Shown here one piece after another: positions 15,754 to 25,222 of a stretch of 64,000 bases of DNA; position 1 is the stretch's first letter, and the number at the start of each line of letters is the position of its first letter. Source of the stretch: VRUE01 sp963788975 (lineage in GTDB: Bacteria > Actinomycetota > Thermoleophilia > Solirubrobacterales > 70-9). The stretch spans positions 806,001 through 870,000 of the forward strand of contig CAWBIJ010000004.1 of the NCBI GenBank assembly GCA_963788975.1. The letters are read 5' to 3'. The position numbers and the translations under genes were made by a program. A model generated the notes under the pieces. That model did not search any database and was not told where the DNA came from. It saw nothing but the letters and a program-made list of their open reading frames with translations.

Positions 15754-16587
15754 CTAGAGCGTCGACAGCGGTACGCCGATGATCTCGAGGCGCCGTTTCA
15801 GGCCCCCGATGGCGAAGTCGCGGATCTCCTCCGAGTTGGCGCCGAGCGCATCCCAATCGGTGCCGTCGCGGTCCGGCGGGGTCAGGGACTCGGCGACCGC
15901 CGGCAGCAGGTCGCGCAGCGTCCGGCGCACGACGTCGCCAAGCGCCGGATCGTCCGCGACGGCCTGGCGCAGGTACCAGGTGCCGTAGCCGATGTGGCGC
16001 TGCTCGTCGTGGTGGATCTTCGAGTAGCCCTCGACGAAGCCCGGCAGGAGCTTCTCGCGCTCGAGGTACCCGGTGACGAAGTTGAACGAGGTCAGCCCCA
16101 GCGTTCCCTCGAGGACCTGGTGGTAGAGGGTGACGAAACGGACCTTTGCCTCGGCGTCCTGGGGGTTGGCGACGAGCTGCTCGTGGGCCTCGATCAGGGC
16201 CACGTCGAAGATCGCGCGGAAGGCCGGTGAGATCTGCTCGCGGGCGCGCTCGACGTGGGCGGCGATCGCGGCCGCGTCGGCGACGACCTCGTCCTGGAAG
16301 CGGGCGTAGAACTGCATGTGGCGGGCCTCGTCGACCTGCTGGGTGGCGAGGAACGTCGCCTCCTCCTCGGTGCCGTAGGCGCCAACCAGACCAGAGAACT
16401 TGGTCGTGATCCGCTCCTCGGCCACCATCAGCGAGGAGAGCACCCAGAAGATCAGCCCCCGGTCCTCGCCGCCGAGTCCCTGCCACTGCTCGCGGTCCGC
16501 CTCGAGGTCGATCGCGAAAGGAGACCACTGTTGATCCTCCCAGTGGCGGTAGAGCGTCTGCGGATCGAAGAGGCGAATCTCGCTCAT
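15754..16587 (-). CDS. R2-like ligand-binding oxidase (ribonucleotide reductase R2 homologue)
   Basis: 277-aa ferritin-fold protein. The carboxylate/His ligands are visible as the Glu pair in SSLMVAEERITTKF, DEARHMQF (ExxH), a Glu in VLEGTLGL, and DEQRHIGYG (ExxH). The spacing fits R2lox proteins, which assemble a Mn/Fe cofactor and a Tyr-Val crosslink and oxidise a bound long-chain ligand. No nrdA-type large subunit is nearby, which argues against a ribonucleotide reductase role. Length is close to the roughly 300 aa of the family. Physiological substrate unknown. Confidence 0.82.
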   Translation of the reverse strand: MSEIRLFDPQTLYRHWEDQQWSPFAIDLEADREQWQGLGGEDRGLIFWVLSSLMVAEERITTKFSGLVGAYGTEEEATFLATQQVDEARHMQFYARFQDEVVADAAAIAAHVERAREQISPAFRAIFDVALIEAHEQLVANPQDAEAKVRFVTLYHQVLEGTLGLTSFNFVTGYLEREKLLPGFVEGYSKIHHDEQRHIGYGTWYLRQAVADDPALGDVVRRTLRDLLPAVAESLTPPDRDGTDWDALGANSEEIRDFAIGGLKRRLEIIGVPLSTL

Positions 16588-16623
16588 AGCGCCTAGCCTA
16601 CGCGCGCTGCGAACCCGACAATC

Positions 16624-17472
16624 TCAGGCGAAGGCCTGGGTGGCACGGCGGCGGAGGTCGGCGTTGAGCATGCCGGTCACCTCGCTTGGCGCGCTCCCCG
16701 CGGAGGGGATGGCGTCGCCGATCAGGCCGCTGGCGCGGAAGCCGAAGAGGGGCGCGTCGAAACCGAGCTCGCGGATCTTGCGTACCAGCTGTACCGCGGA
16801 GGCGGTGTCCTGGCCCGGGCCGCAGAGGACGATCGCGGTCGGGTCGAGCGCGCGGATGGCGCGATCGAGGCGCTCCTCGCCGAGCTCATGGGAAAGCATC
16901 AGGACCCGGAAGCCCGCCCGCCGCAAGGTCAGGTCGAGCGCCTGGGCATGGACCTCCTCCGCGTCCTGGGCGTTGCTGGAGTCGAGCAGCAGGATCCCAG
17001 CCGGGCGAGAGGCGGCGGAGGCGAGGCGGCGAGCGCCGTGCAGCCAGCTCATCGCCCAGCGGGCGGCGAACTCCAGCTCGGCCTCGCGCTCGGGATCGAC
17101 AGCGAGCTCGTCGATTGCCGGCAGCAGCAGCTCCTCAACAGTGCGCTCCAGCGGCCGCAGCGCCAGGCTCTCCTCAACTGCGCGGTCGGCGGCGTCCTCG
17201 TCGAAGCTCTCCAGCGCCGCGAGCAGGTTGCCGCTGCTCGCCGGTGCCTCCTGCCGCTGGCGCGCCAGCTCGATCGCCGAGGAGATGTTGCCGGTCTGGG
17301 CGAGCGCGTCGCGCAGGGTCTGCAGCTCGACCAGCTCGTAGTTGCGGTGGTTGCCCTCGGTCCGCTTCGGTGTGGGGTAGCCGTAGCGGCGCTCCCAGCT
17401 GCGCAGCGTGTTGGGGCTGACGCCGAGAACTTCGGCAGCGGCATTGGTTCGGATCCCCGGCATGCGCAGCAT
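16624..17472 (-). CDS. MerR-type regulator with B12-binding-like C-terminal domain
   Basis: 282 aa. Residues 5-75 form a MerR helix-turn-helix (TNAAAEVLGVSPNTLRSWERRYGYPTPKRTEGNHRNY), the form found in CarA/CarH/LitR proteins. The middle region resembles the B12-binding cap helices (AARWAMSWLHGARRL). The C-terminal Rossmann-like domain has DAEEVHAQALDLTLRRAGFRVLMLSHELGEE, where ExxH corresponds to the cobalamin-ligand region, though the usual Gly after the His is replaced. It may be a B12- or light-dependent repressor, or a relative that lost cofactor. Start ATG 17472; ATG 17463 is also possible. A dyad lies 36 bases upstream. Confidence 0.8.
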   Translation of the reverse strand: MLRMPGIRTNAAAEVLGVSPNTLRSWERRYGYPTPKRTEGNHRNYELVELQTLRDALAQTGNISSAIELARQRQEAPASSGNLLAALESFDEDAADRAVEESLALRPLERTVEELLLPAIDELAVDPEREAELEFAARWAMSWLHGARRLASAASRPAGILLLDSSNAQDAEEVHAQALDLTLRRAGFRVLMLSHELGEERLDRAIRALDPTAIVLCGPGQDTASAVQLVRKIRELGFDAPLFGFRASGLIGDAIPSAGSAPSEVTGMLNADLRRRATQAFA

Positions 17473-17507
17473 TCTGGCACCGAAAACCCAGGTTTACGCC
17501 GGTTATG

Positions 17508-17528
17508 GACAGATTTACGGAATCTGTC
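17508..17528 (-). promoter_or_regulatory. Dyad upstream of the MerR-type gene, possible operator
   Basis: GACAGATT, TACGG, AATCTGTC: a perfect 8-bp inverted repeat with a 5-base spacer. It sits between the GGDEF stop (which it touches) and the MerR start. It could be the MerR operator or a weak hairpin ending the GGDEF transcript; the short AT-containing arms favour an operator. Confidence 0.45.
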
Positions 17529-18198
17529 AGCGATCTTGCAAGGAGCCGGAACGGGACTCCAGCGCGCCGACGCCGACCGGCTGGCCGACGGCGCGTGCTC
17601 GCCACATCGCCTCGTCGGCCTTGCGCAGTAGCGCGTCCGGATCGTCGCCGTGGTCGGGGCAGGCGACCACGCCGGCTGAGATCGAGATGCTCAGGCCCCC
17701 GGCGGCCTCCAGCTCGTCCAGCATCCCCAGCAGCCGCTCCGCCATCTGCACGCCGCCGACGGTGCTCTGGTTGGGCGCGAGCACGCAGAGCCCGTTGCCT
17801 TCGAGCCGGAAGGTGTCGTCGAGGATGCGAACGCTGTCGTGCAGGGCCGCCCCAGCCACGGTCAGCGCCGTGTCCCTGCCTCCCTCGCCGGCGCCGTTAC
17901 GGGCCCCAGGTCCTTCGACGTCGAAGACGACGAGGCTGAAGGGATGCTCGTAGCGGCGGTGGGCCTCGATCAGCTGGTCGAGTCGGCGGCGTACCTCACC
18001 GTTGCCGCGCAGGTTGGGGCGCGGCTCCGCGTCGCCGACGCCTGCGGCCGTGGAGGCCCTTCCCTCCCGCAGCGCCCCGACCGCGGTCTCGGTGACCGAG
18101 CTGAAATCCTCGGCGAGCTTTTGCGCAGCCACGGCGAACAGCTCACGGGCGAGATCGCTCGGATTCGAGCCTGATCCTGAGTCGTTGCCAGTCGTCAC
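17527..18198 (-). CDS. Degenerate GGDEF-domain protein
   Basis: 223-aa protein. Residues 70-215 match the diguanylate cyclase fold: RRRLDQLIEAHRRYEHPFSLVVFDVEG, then ISISAGVVACPDHGDDPDALLRKADEAMWRARAVG. The signature loop reads FRLEGNGLCVLAP where active enzymes have RxGGDEF, so the catalytic motif is lost. It is probably a nucleotide-binding or protein-interaction regulator rather than a cyclase. The GTG at 18198 (VTTGNDSGSGSNP) starts the protein; the longer frame runs through an AT-rich promoter into recR. The roughly 97-base AT-rich gap upstream probably holds its promoter. Confidence 0.75.
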   Translation of the reverse strand: MTTGNDSGSGSNPSDLARELFAVAAQKLAEDFSSVTETAVGALREGRASTAAGVGDAEPRPNLRGNGEVRRRLDQLIEAHRRYEHPFSLVVFDVEGPGARNGAGEGGRDTALTVAGAALHDSVRILDDTFRLEGNGLCVLAPNQSTVGGVQMAERLLGMLDELEAAGGLSISISAGVVACPDHGDDPDALLRKADEAMWRARAVGQPVGVGALESRSGSLQDR

Positions 18199-18295
18199 AT
18201 AGTCACTTTGCCCAAGAGTCCGGATGACACTCGCAGAAAAACTCGCTATTTGCGAATAGACAATCGTCCAGTCAATTCGTCCAAATTGGAACTCT

Positions 18296-18898
18296 TCAGT
18301 CGAGGCTGCGGCGGCCGGCGAGGGCCTTGCCGAGGGTGACCTCGTCGGCATGCTCGAGGTCGGCTCCCACCGGCAGGCCGCTGGCCAGGCGGGTGACCGT
18401 GGCCTGGCCACGCAAGCGCTCGGCGATGTGCAGCGCGGTCGCCTCCCCGGTTGTGGTCGGGTTGGTGGCAAGGACGACCTCGCGCACCTCGCCGCCCTCG
18501 ACGCGGCGCACCAGCTCGGCGATCTTGAGGTCCTCAGCGTCGACGCCGTCGATCGGCGAGAGGGCACCGCCGAGCACGTGGTAGAGGCCGCGGTACTCGT
18601 GGGTGCGCTCGATCGGGATCACGTCGGCGGGTTCCTCTACCACGCAGATCGTCGCCCGGTCGCGAGTCGTGTCGGTGCAGATCCGGCAGAGTGGATCCTC
18701 GGCGAGGTTGAAGCACTGCTCGCAAAGGCCGACCTTTTCCTTCACTTCGCGGATTGCCTCGGCCAGCGCCGCCGCCTCTTCGTCGGGTGCACGCAGCAGG
18801 TGGAAGGCAAGCCGCTGCGCGGTGCGCTGGCCGATCCCCGGCAGGCGCGAGAGCTCGACGACGAGGCGCGCCAGCGGCGCCGGACCCTCGGCGCTCAC
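18296..18898 (-). CDS. recR: Recombination mediator RecR
   Basis: 200 aa, usual length. An N-terminal helix-hairpin-helix (LSRLPGIGQRTAQRLAFHLL), a Cys4 zinc finger (CEQCFNLAEDPLCRIC) and a Toprim domain (ICVVEEPADVIPIE; LATNPTTTGEATALHIAERL) are all present. It works with RecFO to load RecA on gapped DNA. Last gene of the dnaX-ebfC-recR operon, an arrangement conserved across bacteria; its start overlaps the ebfC stop by 4 bases. Confidence 0.98.
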   Translation of the reverse strand: MSAEGPAPLARLVVELSRLPGIGQRTAQRLAFHLLRAPDEEAAALAEAIREVKEKVGLCEQCFNLAEDPLCRICTDTTRDRATICVVEEPADVIPIERTHEYRGLYHVLGGALSPIDGVDAEDLKIAELVRRVEGGEVREVVLATNPTTTGEATALHIAERLRGQATVTRLASGLPVGADLEHADEVTLGKALAGRRSLD

Positions 18899-19236
18899 AT
18901 CCCTGGCAGGCCGCCCAGGCCGCCTCCGGTGATCCCACCCATCTTCGAGCTGGCCAGCTCCTGGGCAGCGCGCAATGCCTCGTTGACCGCGGCCTGGACC
19001 ATCTCGGCGAGCAGCTCGGCCTCCTCGGGGTCGATCGCCTCGGGGTCGATCACGATCTCGCGCAGGCTCAGGTCGCCGCTCATCTTCACCTTGACCATGC
19101 CGCCTCCTGCGCTTGCCTCGACGACCTCGTCCTTGAGCTGCTCCTGGGCCTGGAGCATCTCGTCCTGCATCTTCTGCGCCTGTTTCATCAGCGCGTTCAC
19201 GTCGAACCCACCGGGCATGCCGCCGCCTCTCGCCAC
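18895..19236 (-). CDS. ebfC: YbaB/EbfC nucleoid-associated protein
   Basis: 113 aa. The family core is visible: MKQAQKMQDEMLQAQEQLKDEVVEASAGGGMVKVKMSGDLSLREIVIDPEAIDP, a helix followed by the DNA-binding beta sheet. Gly/Met-rich termini flank it. Binds DNA as a dimer. It lies between dnaX and recR with a 3-base gap and a 4-base overlap, respectively. Confidence 0.96.
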   Translation of the reverse strand: MARGGGMPGGFDVNALMKQAQKMQDEMLQAQEQLKDEVVEASAGGGMVKVKMSGDLSLREIVIDPEAIDPEEAELLAEMVQAAVNEALRAAQELASSKMGGITGGGLGGLPGM

Positions 19237-19239
19237 GAT

Positions 19240-21048
19240 CTAGCTGACCTCCTCCGCGTCGAACTCGCTCTTCAGCCTTTCTATCAGCGCGTCCTCGTCC
19301 ATCTCGTCGGACTCGGGCGCAGCACTCTCTTCGCCCTCCGCTGCCGCCTCAGCCTCGCCGTCGAGCACCACGTAGACGGGCCGCAACCTCATTCCGGCGA
19401 TTGCCTCCAGCGCGTCCGCAACCAGCTCCCGCTTCTCGGGCGCTTCCGCCTTGCGCTTGTTGAAGGTCGAGTCGGGAGGGAACCCGATTTTTAGACCCTC
19501 CTCGTCCAAGCTCACCGGCCGGGCCCCGTCAAATGTCGCCGCCAGCGCCGGACTCGTCTCCCGCAGCTTGTCCAGCACAGCGGGCCAGATGCGCTGAACC
19601 TGTTCCAGGTCGAGAGAACTCTCGCCGGCGGGTCCTGACACGACTGTGGAGGAGCCTGCGGGCGGGGGCTCCGCCTCCGTTCTCGGCCCCTCCACATCCG
19701 CGCCACCCGCCGGAGATACCTCCTCATTAGACGGCTCAGGCTCGGCCGCATCGTGTGGAGCAACGTCGTCAGCTGGTGCGGAATCTGCCGCGGGTGGCGC
19801 CGTAGGGGGGCCCACCCCCGAGGAAGCTTTAGCTACCGGAGGGGGTGGGGGGTCCCCTGCGGCGACAGGACCCGCGGCCGGAGCGGCCCCCGTCCCTTGC
19901 TCGAGTCGCTCGATTCGGCGAAGCAGTCCCTCGGAGGATGGATCCAGGTCGGGTCGAGCAGCCTTCAGGAGGGCAATCTCCACCGCCATGCGCGCATCGT
20001 CGCCCTCACGTACCGCGGTCAGAGCAGTGGCCAGCTCGTCGATCGTGCGGACCAAGGTGGCGGGACCAACCGCGGCAGCCTGGGCGGCGAGCCGGTCGGA
20101 GTCGGTGGCGGTGATCACGAAGGTGTTGGGAACCTCACCAACCGTTTGGGTGACGAGCAGATGACGCAGGTGGCCGAGCAGGTCGCGGGCGAACTGGGAG
20201 GGGTCGCGGCCCGAGCGGGCCATCCTCTCGACCCCGAGCAGGACCGCCTTCGGGTCCTCGGCGACGATCGCGTCGACCGCTTCGAAGAGCAGCTCTGCGT
20301 CGGCGGCACCGAGCACTTCCAGCACCGCTTCCAGCTTCACCTGCTCGCCGCCGAAGGCGACCAACTGGTCGAGGGTGCCGAGCGCGTCGCGGAAGCTGCC
20401 CGAGGCGGAGCGGGCGATCATCGCCGTCGCGCCGTCCTCGACCTCGATCCCCTCCGCCGCTGCCACCCGCGTCAGCACCTCGGAGATCTGCTCCAACGAA
20501 GGGCGCTGGAAGTCGAAGCGCTGGCAGCGATCGGCGATCGTCGCCATAACCTTGTGCGACTCGGTGGTGGCGAGGACGAAGACCGTGTTCGGCGGCGGCT
20601 CCTCGAGCGTCTTCAGGAAGGCGTTCCAGGCCTCCTTGGTCAGCATGTGCGCCTCGTCGAGGATGTAGACCTTCCAGTGGCCGCCGGCAGGGGCGTAGGC
20701 GACCCGCTCGCGCAGGTCGCGGACGTCGTCGACCGAGCGGTTGGAAGCGGCGTCCATCTCGATCACGTCGATCGAGGTGCCGGAGGCGATCGTGACGCAC
20801 GATTCGCACTCACCGCAGGGGGTGACGGTGGGACCGCCGCGCTCGCAGTTGAGCGAGCGGGCGAGGATCTTCGCCATCGAGGTCTTGCCGGTGCCGCGCG
20901 AGCCGACGAAGAGGTAGGCGTGGTGGACCTTGCCCTGCTCGACCGCGTTACGCAGGGTGCGTACGACGTGCTGCTGACCGACCACCTCGTCGAAGGAACC
21001 GGGGCGGTGACGGCGGTAGAGGGAGGTCGAATCGCTGGGCGAGGGCAC
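19240..21048 (-). CDS. dnaX: DNA polymerase III subunit gamma/tau
   Basis: 602 aa clamp-loader ATPase. It has the Walker A GSRGTGKTSMAK, a zinc module of four Cys (CERGG...CGECESC), Walker B ILDEAHML and sensor LATTESHKVMATIADRCQRFDF. A Pro/Ala-rich linker (residues about 385-470) separates the ATPase from a C-terminal tau-like region that ends in acidic residues. No slippery A-run for frameshifting is seen, so a single product is likely. First gene of the dnaX-ebfC-recR operon. Confidence 0.97.
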   Translation of the reverse strand: MPSPSDSTSLYRRHRPGSFDEVVGQQHVVRTLRNAVEQGKVHHAYLFVGSRGTGKTSMAKILARSLNCERGGPTVTPCGECESCVTIASGTSIDVIEMDAASNRSVDDVRDLRERVAYAPAGGHWKVYILDEAHMLTKEAWNAFLKTLEEPPPNTVFVLATTESHKVMATIADRCQRFDFQRPSLEQISEVLTRVAAAEGIEVEDGATAMIARSASGSFRDALGTLDQLVAFGGEQVKLEAVLEVLGAADAELLFEAVDAIVAEDPKAVLLGVERMARSGRDPSQFARDLLGHLRHLLVTQTVGEVPNTFVITATDSDRLAAQAAAVGPATLVRTIDELATALTAVREGDDARMAVEIALLKAARPDLDPSSEGLLRRIERLEQGTGAAPAAGPVAAGDPPPPPVAKASSGVGPPTAPPAADSAPADDVAPHDAAEPEPSNEEVSPAGGADVEGPRTEAEPPPAGSSTVVSGPAGESSLDLEQVQRIWPAVLDKLRETSPALAATFDGARPVSLDEEGLKIGFPPDSTFNKRKAEAPEKRELVADALEAIAGMRLRPVYVVLDGEAEAAAEGEESAAPESDEMDEDALIERLKSEFDAEEVS

Positions 21049-21083
21049 TGCGGCCAGTGTATCCGCGCCGATAGCTTGCCCCG

Positions 21084-22655
21084 ATGCGCTCGGGGGCGAG
21101 AAGCCTGCTCGTACCGCTGGCCTGGGTCGTCGCCGTCGCGGCCGTCCTGCTGCTGCTCTTCCCGCTCGGCTTCCCCAACTACGACACGATCTACAGCCTC
21201 CTCTGGGGACGGGAACTCGCGGAAGGCCTTAGCCCGGACCGCGGCGCCACGCTGCCCCCCACCCCGCACCCGCTCGCCGAACTCTTCGGCCTGATGGCCT
21301 CGCCGCTGGGCGATGGCGCAATCGACCTGACGATGGCGATCGCCTACGTCTCTCTGGGCCTGGTCGGCTACCTCGTCTACCGGCTCGGCTCACTCTGGTT
21401 CGACCGCCCGATCGGCGCCGTCGCAGCCCTACTAGTCCTAACCCGCGCCCCCTACCTCTCCAACGGCCTCCGCGCCTACATAGACGTCCCCTACATAGCC
21501 CTAGTCCTAGCCGCGCTAGTCCTAGAGACCCGCCGCCCCCGAGCCGGCTGGCCCGTCCTAGCCCTCCTAGCCCTAGCCGGCCTGCTGCGACCAGAGGCCT
21601 GGCTGTTCTCACTCGCGTACCTGGCCTATCTGCTGCTCGCCCCCTCGCAAGCTTCCGCTAGCTCGGATGGGACCACTGACCCCCCGGGCTCGTCACATCA
21701 GGGCGGTACCGAAGGGGAGAGAAGGGCACCCCTCGAGCGGGCGGATACTCAAAGTGCCGGCCTCATTAGGCCGGCACTTGTCCGGGCGAGGGGTGCCCTT
21801 CTCTCCTCCAACGGAATCGTGCTCATTGCCCTTGCCCTGGCAGCCCCTCTCATTTGGGCGCTGTTCGACTGGATAACAGCCGGCAGCCCCACCTACTCGT
21901 TCACCGGCACCCGCGAAACCGTCGAGACGCTGGAACGCCAGACCGGCCCCGTCGACCTCATCCTCTACGGCCCGCGCCGCCTCGGCGAGGTGCTGCAGTG
22001 GCCGGGGATGGTCGGTGCGGTCGGCGGCGTCGTCCTCGGGCTCGCCTTCCTGCGCCGCCGCTCGACCGTGGGGGTCGCCGCGACGGCACTCGCCCTCGCC
22101 GCCTTCGCCGTCCTCGCCACCGCCGGCCTGGCGATCATCCCCCGCTACACGATGCTCGCCGCGGCGATCCTCGCCGTCTTCGCGGCACTGGCACTGCTCG
22201 GCTGGCGCCTGCTGGAGCCAGGTCATCCCTGGCGCCGCGCCTGGCAGGTCTTCGCCGCGATCATCGCCTTGATGTTCGTCGTCTGGGGGCCGAACCAGTA
22301 CGACCTCCTGCACCGGGTCGACGTCGACCTGACCAACCAGAGCGAGATCGAGGACGACCTCGACGACCTCGCCGCCTCCGGCGCGTTCGAGCCGCCCTGC
22401 CTGCCGATCTCGGTCCCCAACCACCGTGCCGTCCCGCGCCTCGCCTTCGACCTCGACCTGCGCCCGAGCCGGATCGTCAGCTCTTCCGAGCAGCGCCAGC
22501 CCCGCAGCGGCTACTTCCTCGACCCGGCCAGCCCCTTCGTCATCCACAACTTCATCCTCGACCCCAACGACCCGGCCCGCCTCAAAACCGACGTCCCCCC
22601 CGGCTTCCGCGAGGTCGCCCGCAACGAGTCCTGGGTTCTCTACCGACGCTGCTAG
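21084..22655 (+). CDS. Polytopic membrane protein, glycosyltransferase-like (GT-C type)
   Basis: 523 aa with about 10-12 predicted membrane helices. The first extracytoplasmic loop has PNYDTIYSLLWGRELAEG, with an acidic residue in the place used by GT-C enzymes, followed by helices of the ArnT/mannosyltransferase style and a soluble C-terminal part ending in a Cys. The donor or acceptor cannot be named. Two oddities lie in the middle. The first is a patch dense in rare CTA/ATA codons (about 21428-21590). The second is a palindromic element (21716-21806) read in frame, coding about residues 211-241 within a hydrophilic loop between helices. The stop overlaps the convergent acetolactate decarboxylase stop by 4 bases. 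Confidence 0.75.
   Translation: MRSGARSLLVPLAWVVAVAAVLLLLFPLGFPNYDTIYSLLWGRELAEGLSPDRGATLPPTPHPLAELFGLMASPLGDGAIDLTMAIAYVSLGLVGYLVYRLGSLWFDRPIGAVAALLVLTRAPYLSNGLRAYIDVPYIALVLAALVLETRRPRAGWPVLALLALAGLLRPEAWLFSLAYLAYLLLAPSQASASSDGTTDPPGSSHQGGTEGERRAPLERADTQSAGLIRPALVRARGALLSSNGIVLIALALAAPLIWALFDWITAGSPTYSFTGTRETVETLERQTGPVDLILYGPRRLGEVLQWPGMVGAVGGVVLGLAFLRRRSTVGVAATALALAAFAVLATAGLAIIPRYTMLAAAILAVFAALALLGWRLLEPGHPWRRAWQVFAAIIALMFVVWGPNQYDLLHRVDVDLTNQSEIEDDLDDLAASGAFEPPCLPISVPNHRAVPRLAFDLDLRPSRIVSSSEQRQPRSGYFLDPASPFVIHNFILDPNDPARLKTDVPPGFREVARNESWVLYRRC
21428..21590 (+). other. Rare-codon patch in the GT-C-like gene
   Basis: By eye, about ten CTA leucine codons and two ATA isoleucine codons occur in roughly 55 codons. 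Both are very scarce in the rest of the window, where CTC/CTG and ATC dominate. The patch covers helices in the first third of the protein. Confidence 0.6.
21716..21806. repeat. Nested palindromic element, copy 1 (inside a coding sequence)
   Basis: Outer arms at 21716-21735 and 21787-21806 are perfect 20-bp inverted repeats. Inside is a core with GGCGGATACTCA on the left, an inner palindrome (AAGTGCCGGCCT, CATT, AGGCCGGCACTT; 21752-21779) and TCCGGG on the right. The core is shared with copy 2 at 56258-56355 in opposite orientation, while the outer arms have unrelated sequence. This copy is translated through without a stop. Confidence 0.85.
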
Positions 22656-23389
22656 CCGCGCTCTACCGCCTCGACGGCCGCGTGGGTCGTGGTGGCCAGA
22701 TCGGGGTCGGCCAACTCCACCCGCGGTGGCAGCTCGACGTGGAGGTCGTTGGAGGGATCGAGGCGGACGCGTAGGTCTGCGGCTCGCGAGCTGAGTACGT
22801 GGCCGCCGCGCGAGCGGTCCTCGCTGATGAAATGGAGGTGATAGCCGCCGACCTCGATCCCCTCGGTATAGACAGGGAAACGGAAGCCGACCATGGTCCC
22901 GGTCACCCCGGCGAGCTCGAAGACGTGCTGCTCGGCGACGACCTCGGTTAGCGGCCGGTAGGGCGGCTCCTGGCGTGGGACCGACCGGGCGCGGACCAGC
23001 TCGAAGTCACCGTCGAGGCGGATCGCGCACGACGAGGTACCGGCGGGGATCATCCCGTCAAGCCGCGCCAGCAGCTCCTCGTGCACCAACGGCCCCTCGA
23101 TCACCGCCTCGATCGTCGGTGTGAACTCGGTGACCACGGCGAACGGCGTCCTCTCGCTAACTGCCACCGGGTGGACGAAGCCGTCGAGGTCGGCCCGGTA
23201 GAAGCCGCCATCAAGTGCGATCATCTCGCCGTCCAGCCCGTTCAGCGTGCCGAGGCCGAGGTCTCCGTGCTCGGCCAGCTCGGCGAAGCTGAGGTCGCCC
23301 TCGTAAGCGCCATCGAGCAGCGCCCCGATCGTCGAGGCCTGGAACAGGACGTGCGGCTCGTGCTCGGCGTGCAGGTCCTCCTCCCGCAT
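22652..23389 (-). CDS. budA: Alpha-acetolactate decarboxylase
   Basis: Converts alpha-acetolactate to acetoin. Conserved parts are LFQASTIGALLDGAYEGDLSF, HGDLGLGTLNGLDGEMIALDG, FAVVTEFTP and GYHLHFISEDRSRGGHVL, the last holding the His zinc ligands. The predicted protein is 245 aa, the normal length, if it starts at ATG 23389 (MREEDLHAEH). GTG 23431 and TTG 23494 are in-frame alternatives giving up to 280 aa. No acetolactate synthase is adjacent. Convergent with the membrane protein gene (4-base overlap). Confidence 0.88.
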   Translation of the reverse strand: MREEDLHAEHEPHVLFQASTIGALLDGAYEGDLSFAELAEHGDLGLGTLNGLDGEMIALDGGFYRADLDGFVHPVAVSERTPFAVVTEFTPTIEAVIEGPLVHEELLARLDGMIPAGTSSCAIRLDGDFELVRARSVPRQEPPYRPLTEVVAEQHVFELAGVTGTMVGFRFPVYTEGIEVGGYHLHFISEDRSRGGHVLSSRAADLRVRLDPSNDLHVELPPRVELADPDLATTTHAAVEAVERG

Positions 23390-23545
23390 GGTCGCCACGT
23401 GCAGCGACTTGATCCAGTGCTCATCCAACACCGTGCGCAGTCTCCCAGCCACCGTCGACGGTCCAGCGACGCGCGCGACCAGCCCGCCGTGCAAGCATCC
23501 GGAGCCGAGCGATGAATCTCAGTCACGAACCAGGTCTTTAGGACG

Positions 23546-24432
<887 letters not shown>

Positions 24433-24436
<4 letters not shown>

Positions 24437-25221
24437 GCGCCCCGCGAAGCAGCCTGCGCCGGCTCGAACCGGCGGCGATCGGCGGCGTGATGAGCCGCGA
24501 GGTCGCCAACTTCCGCACCTACTGGAAGGGGACGACCTTCTCCAGCGTGCTCGAACCGATCGTCTACCTGCTCGCCTTCGGGCTCGGGCTGAGTGCGACG
24601 CTGGTCGACGAAGTCAACGGCCTCCCCTACGTCGAGTTCGTCGGCACCGGCATGGTCGCCACCGCGGTGATCTTCTCCAGCGCTCTGCCGGCGATGTTCG
24701 GCACCTTCGTCAAGCACCGCTTCCAGAACACCTACGACGCGATCCTCGCCGCCCCGGTCGACGTCGAGGAGCTGGTCACCGCCGAGATGCTCTGGATCGG
24801 CGTGCGTGCCGGGGTCTACGGCTGCTTCCCGCTGTTCGTGACGATCGGCTTCGGTCTCAATCCCGCCTGGGGGATGCTGCTGGTGCCCCTCTTCTGCTTC
24901 GTCACCGCGCTCGGCTTCGCCGGCTTCGGGGTCGCGATGGCGGCGACCGTGGCCAAGATCGACCAGTTCAACTACGTGACGGCGCTCTGCATCACGCCCC
25001 TCTTCCTCGTCGCCGGCACCTTCTTCCCGATCGACGGCCTGCCCGAGGGGGTGCAGGTGGTCGCCCAGCTCAACCCGCTGCACCAGCTGGTCGAGCTGGT
25101 CCGCGGCGGCGCCTTCGGCTTCGAGGCGGTCGACCTGGCCCGCTTCGCTTTCCTGCTCGGCTTCGCCTTGCTGACCTGGCGGATCGCGGTCAGGCAGATG
25201 ACGTTGCGGTTGATCGATTAA
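24433..25221 (+). CDS. ABC-2 type exporter permease
   Basis: 262 aa with six hydrophobic segments. EPIVYLLAFGLGLSATL and FFPIDGLPEGVQVVAQLNPLHQLVELVRG match NodJ/ABC-2 permeases. Translationally coupled to the ATPase. The stop codon lies just 2 bases from the 3' end of the oppositely oriented SRP RNA. Confidence 0.94.
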
Positions 25222-25222
25222 T

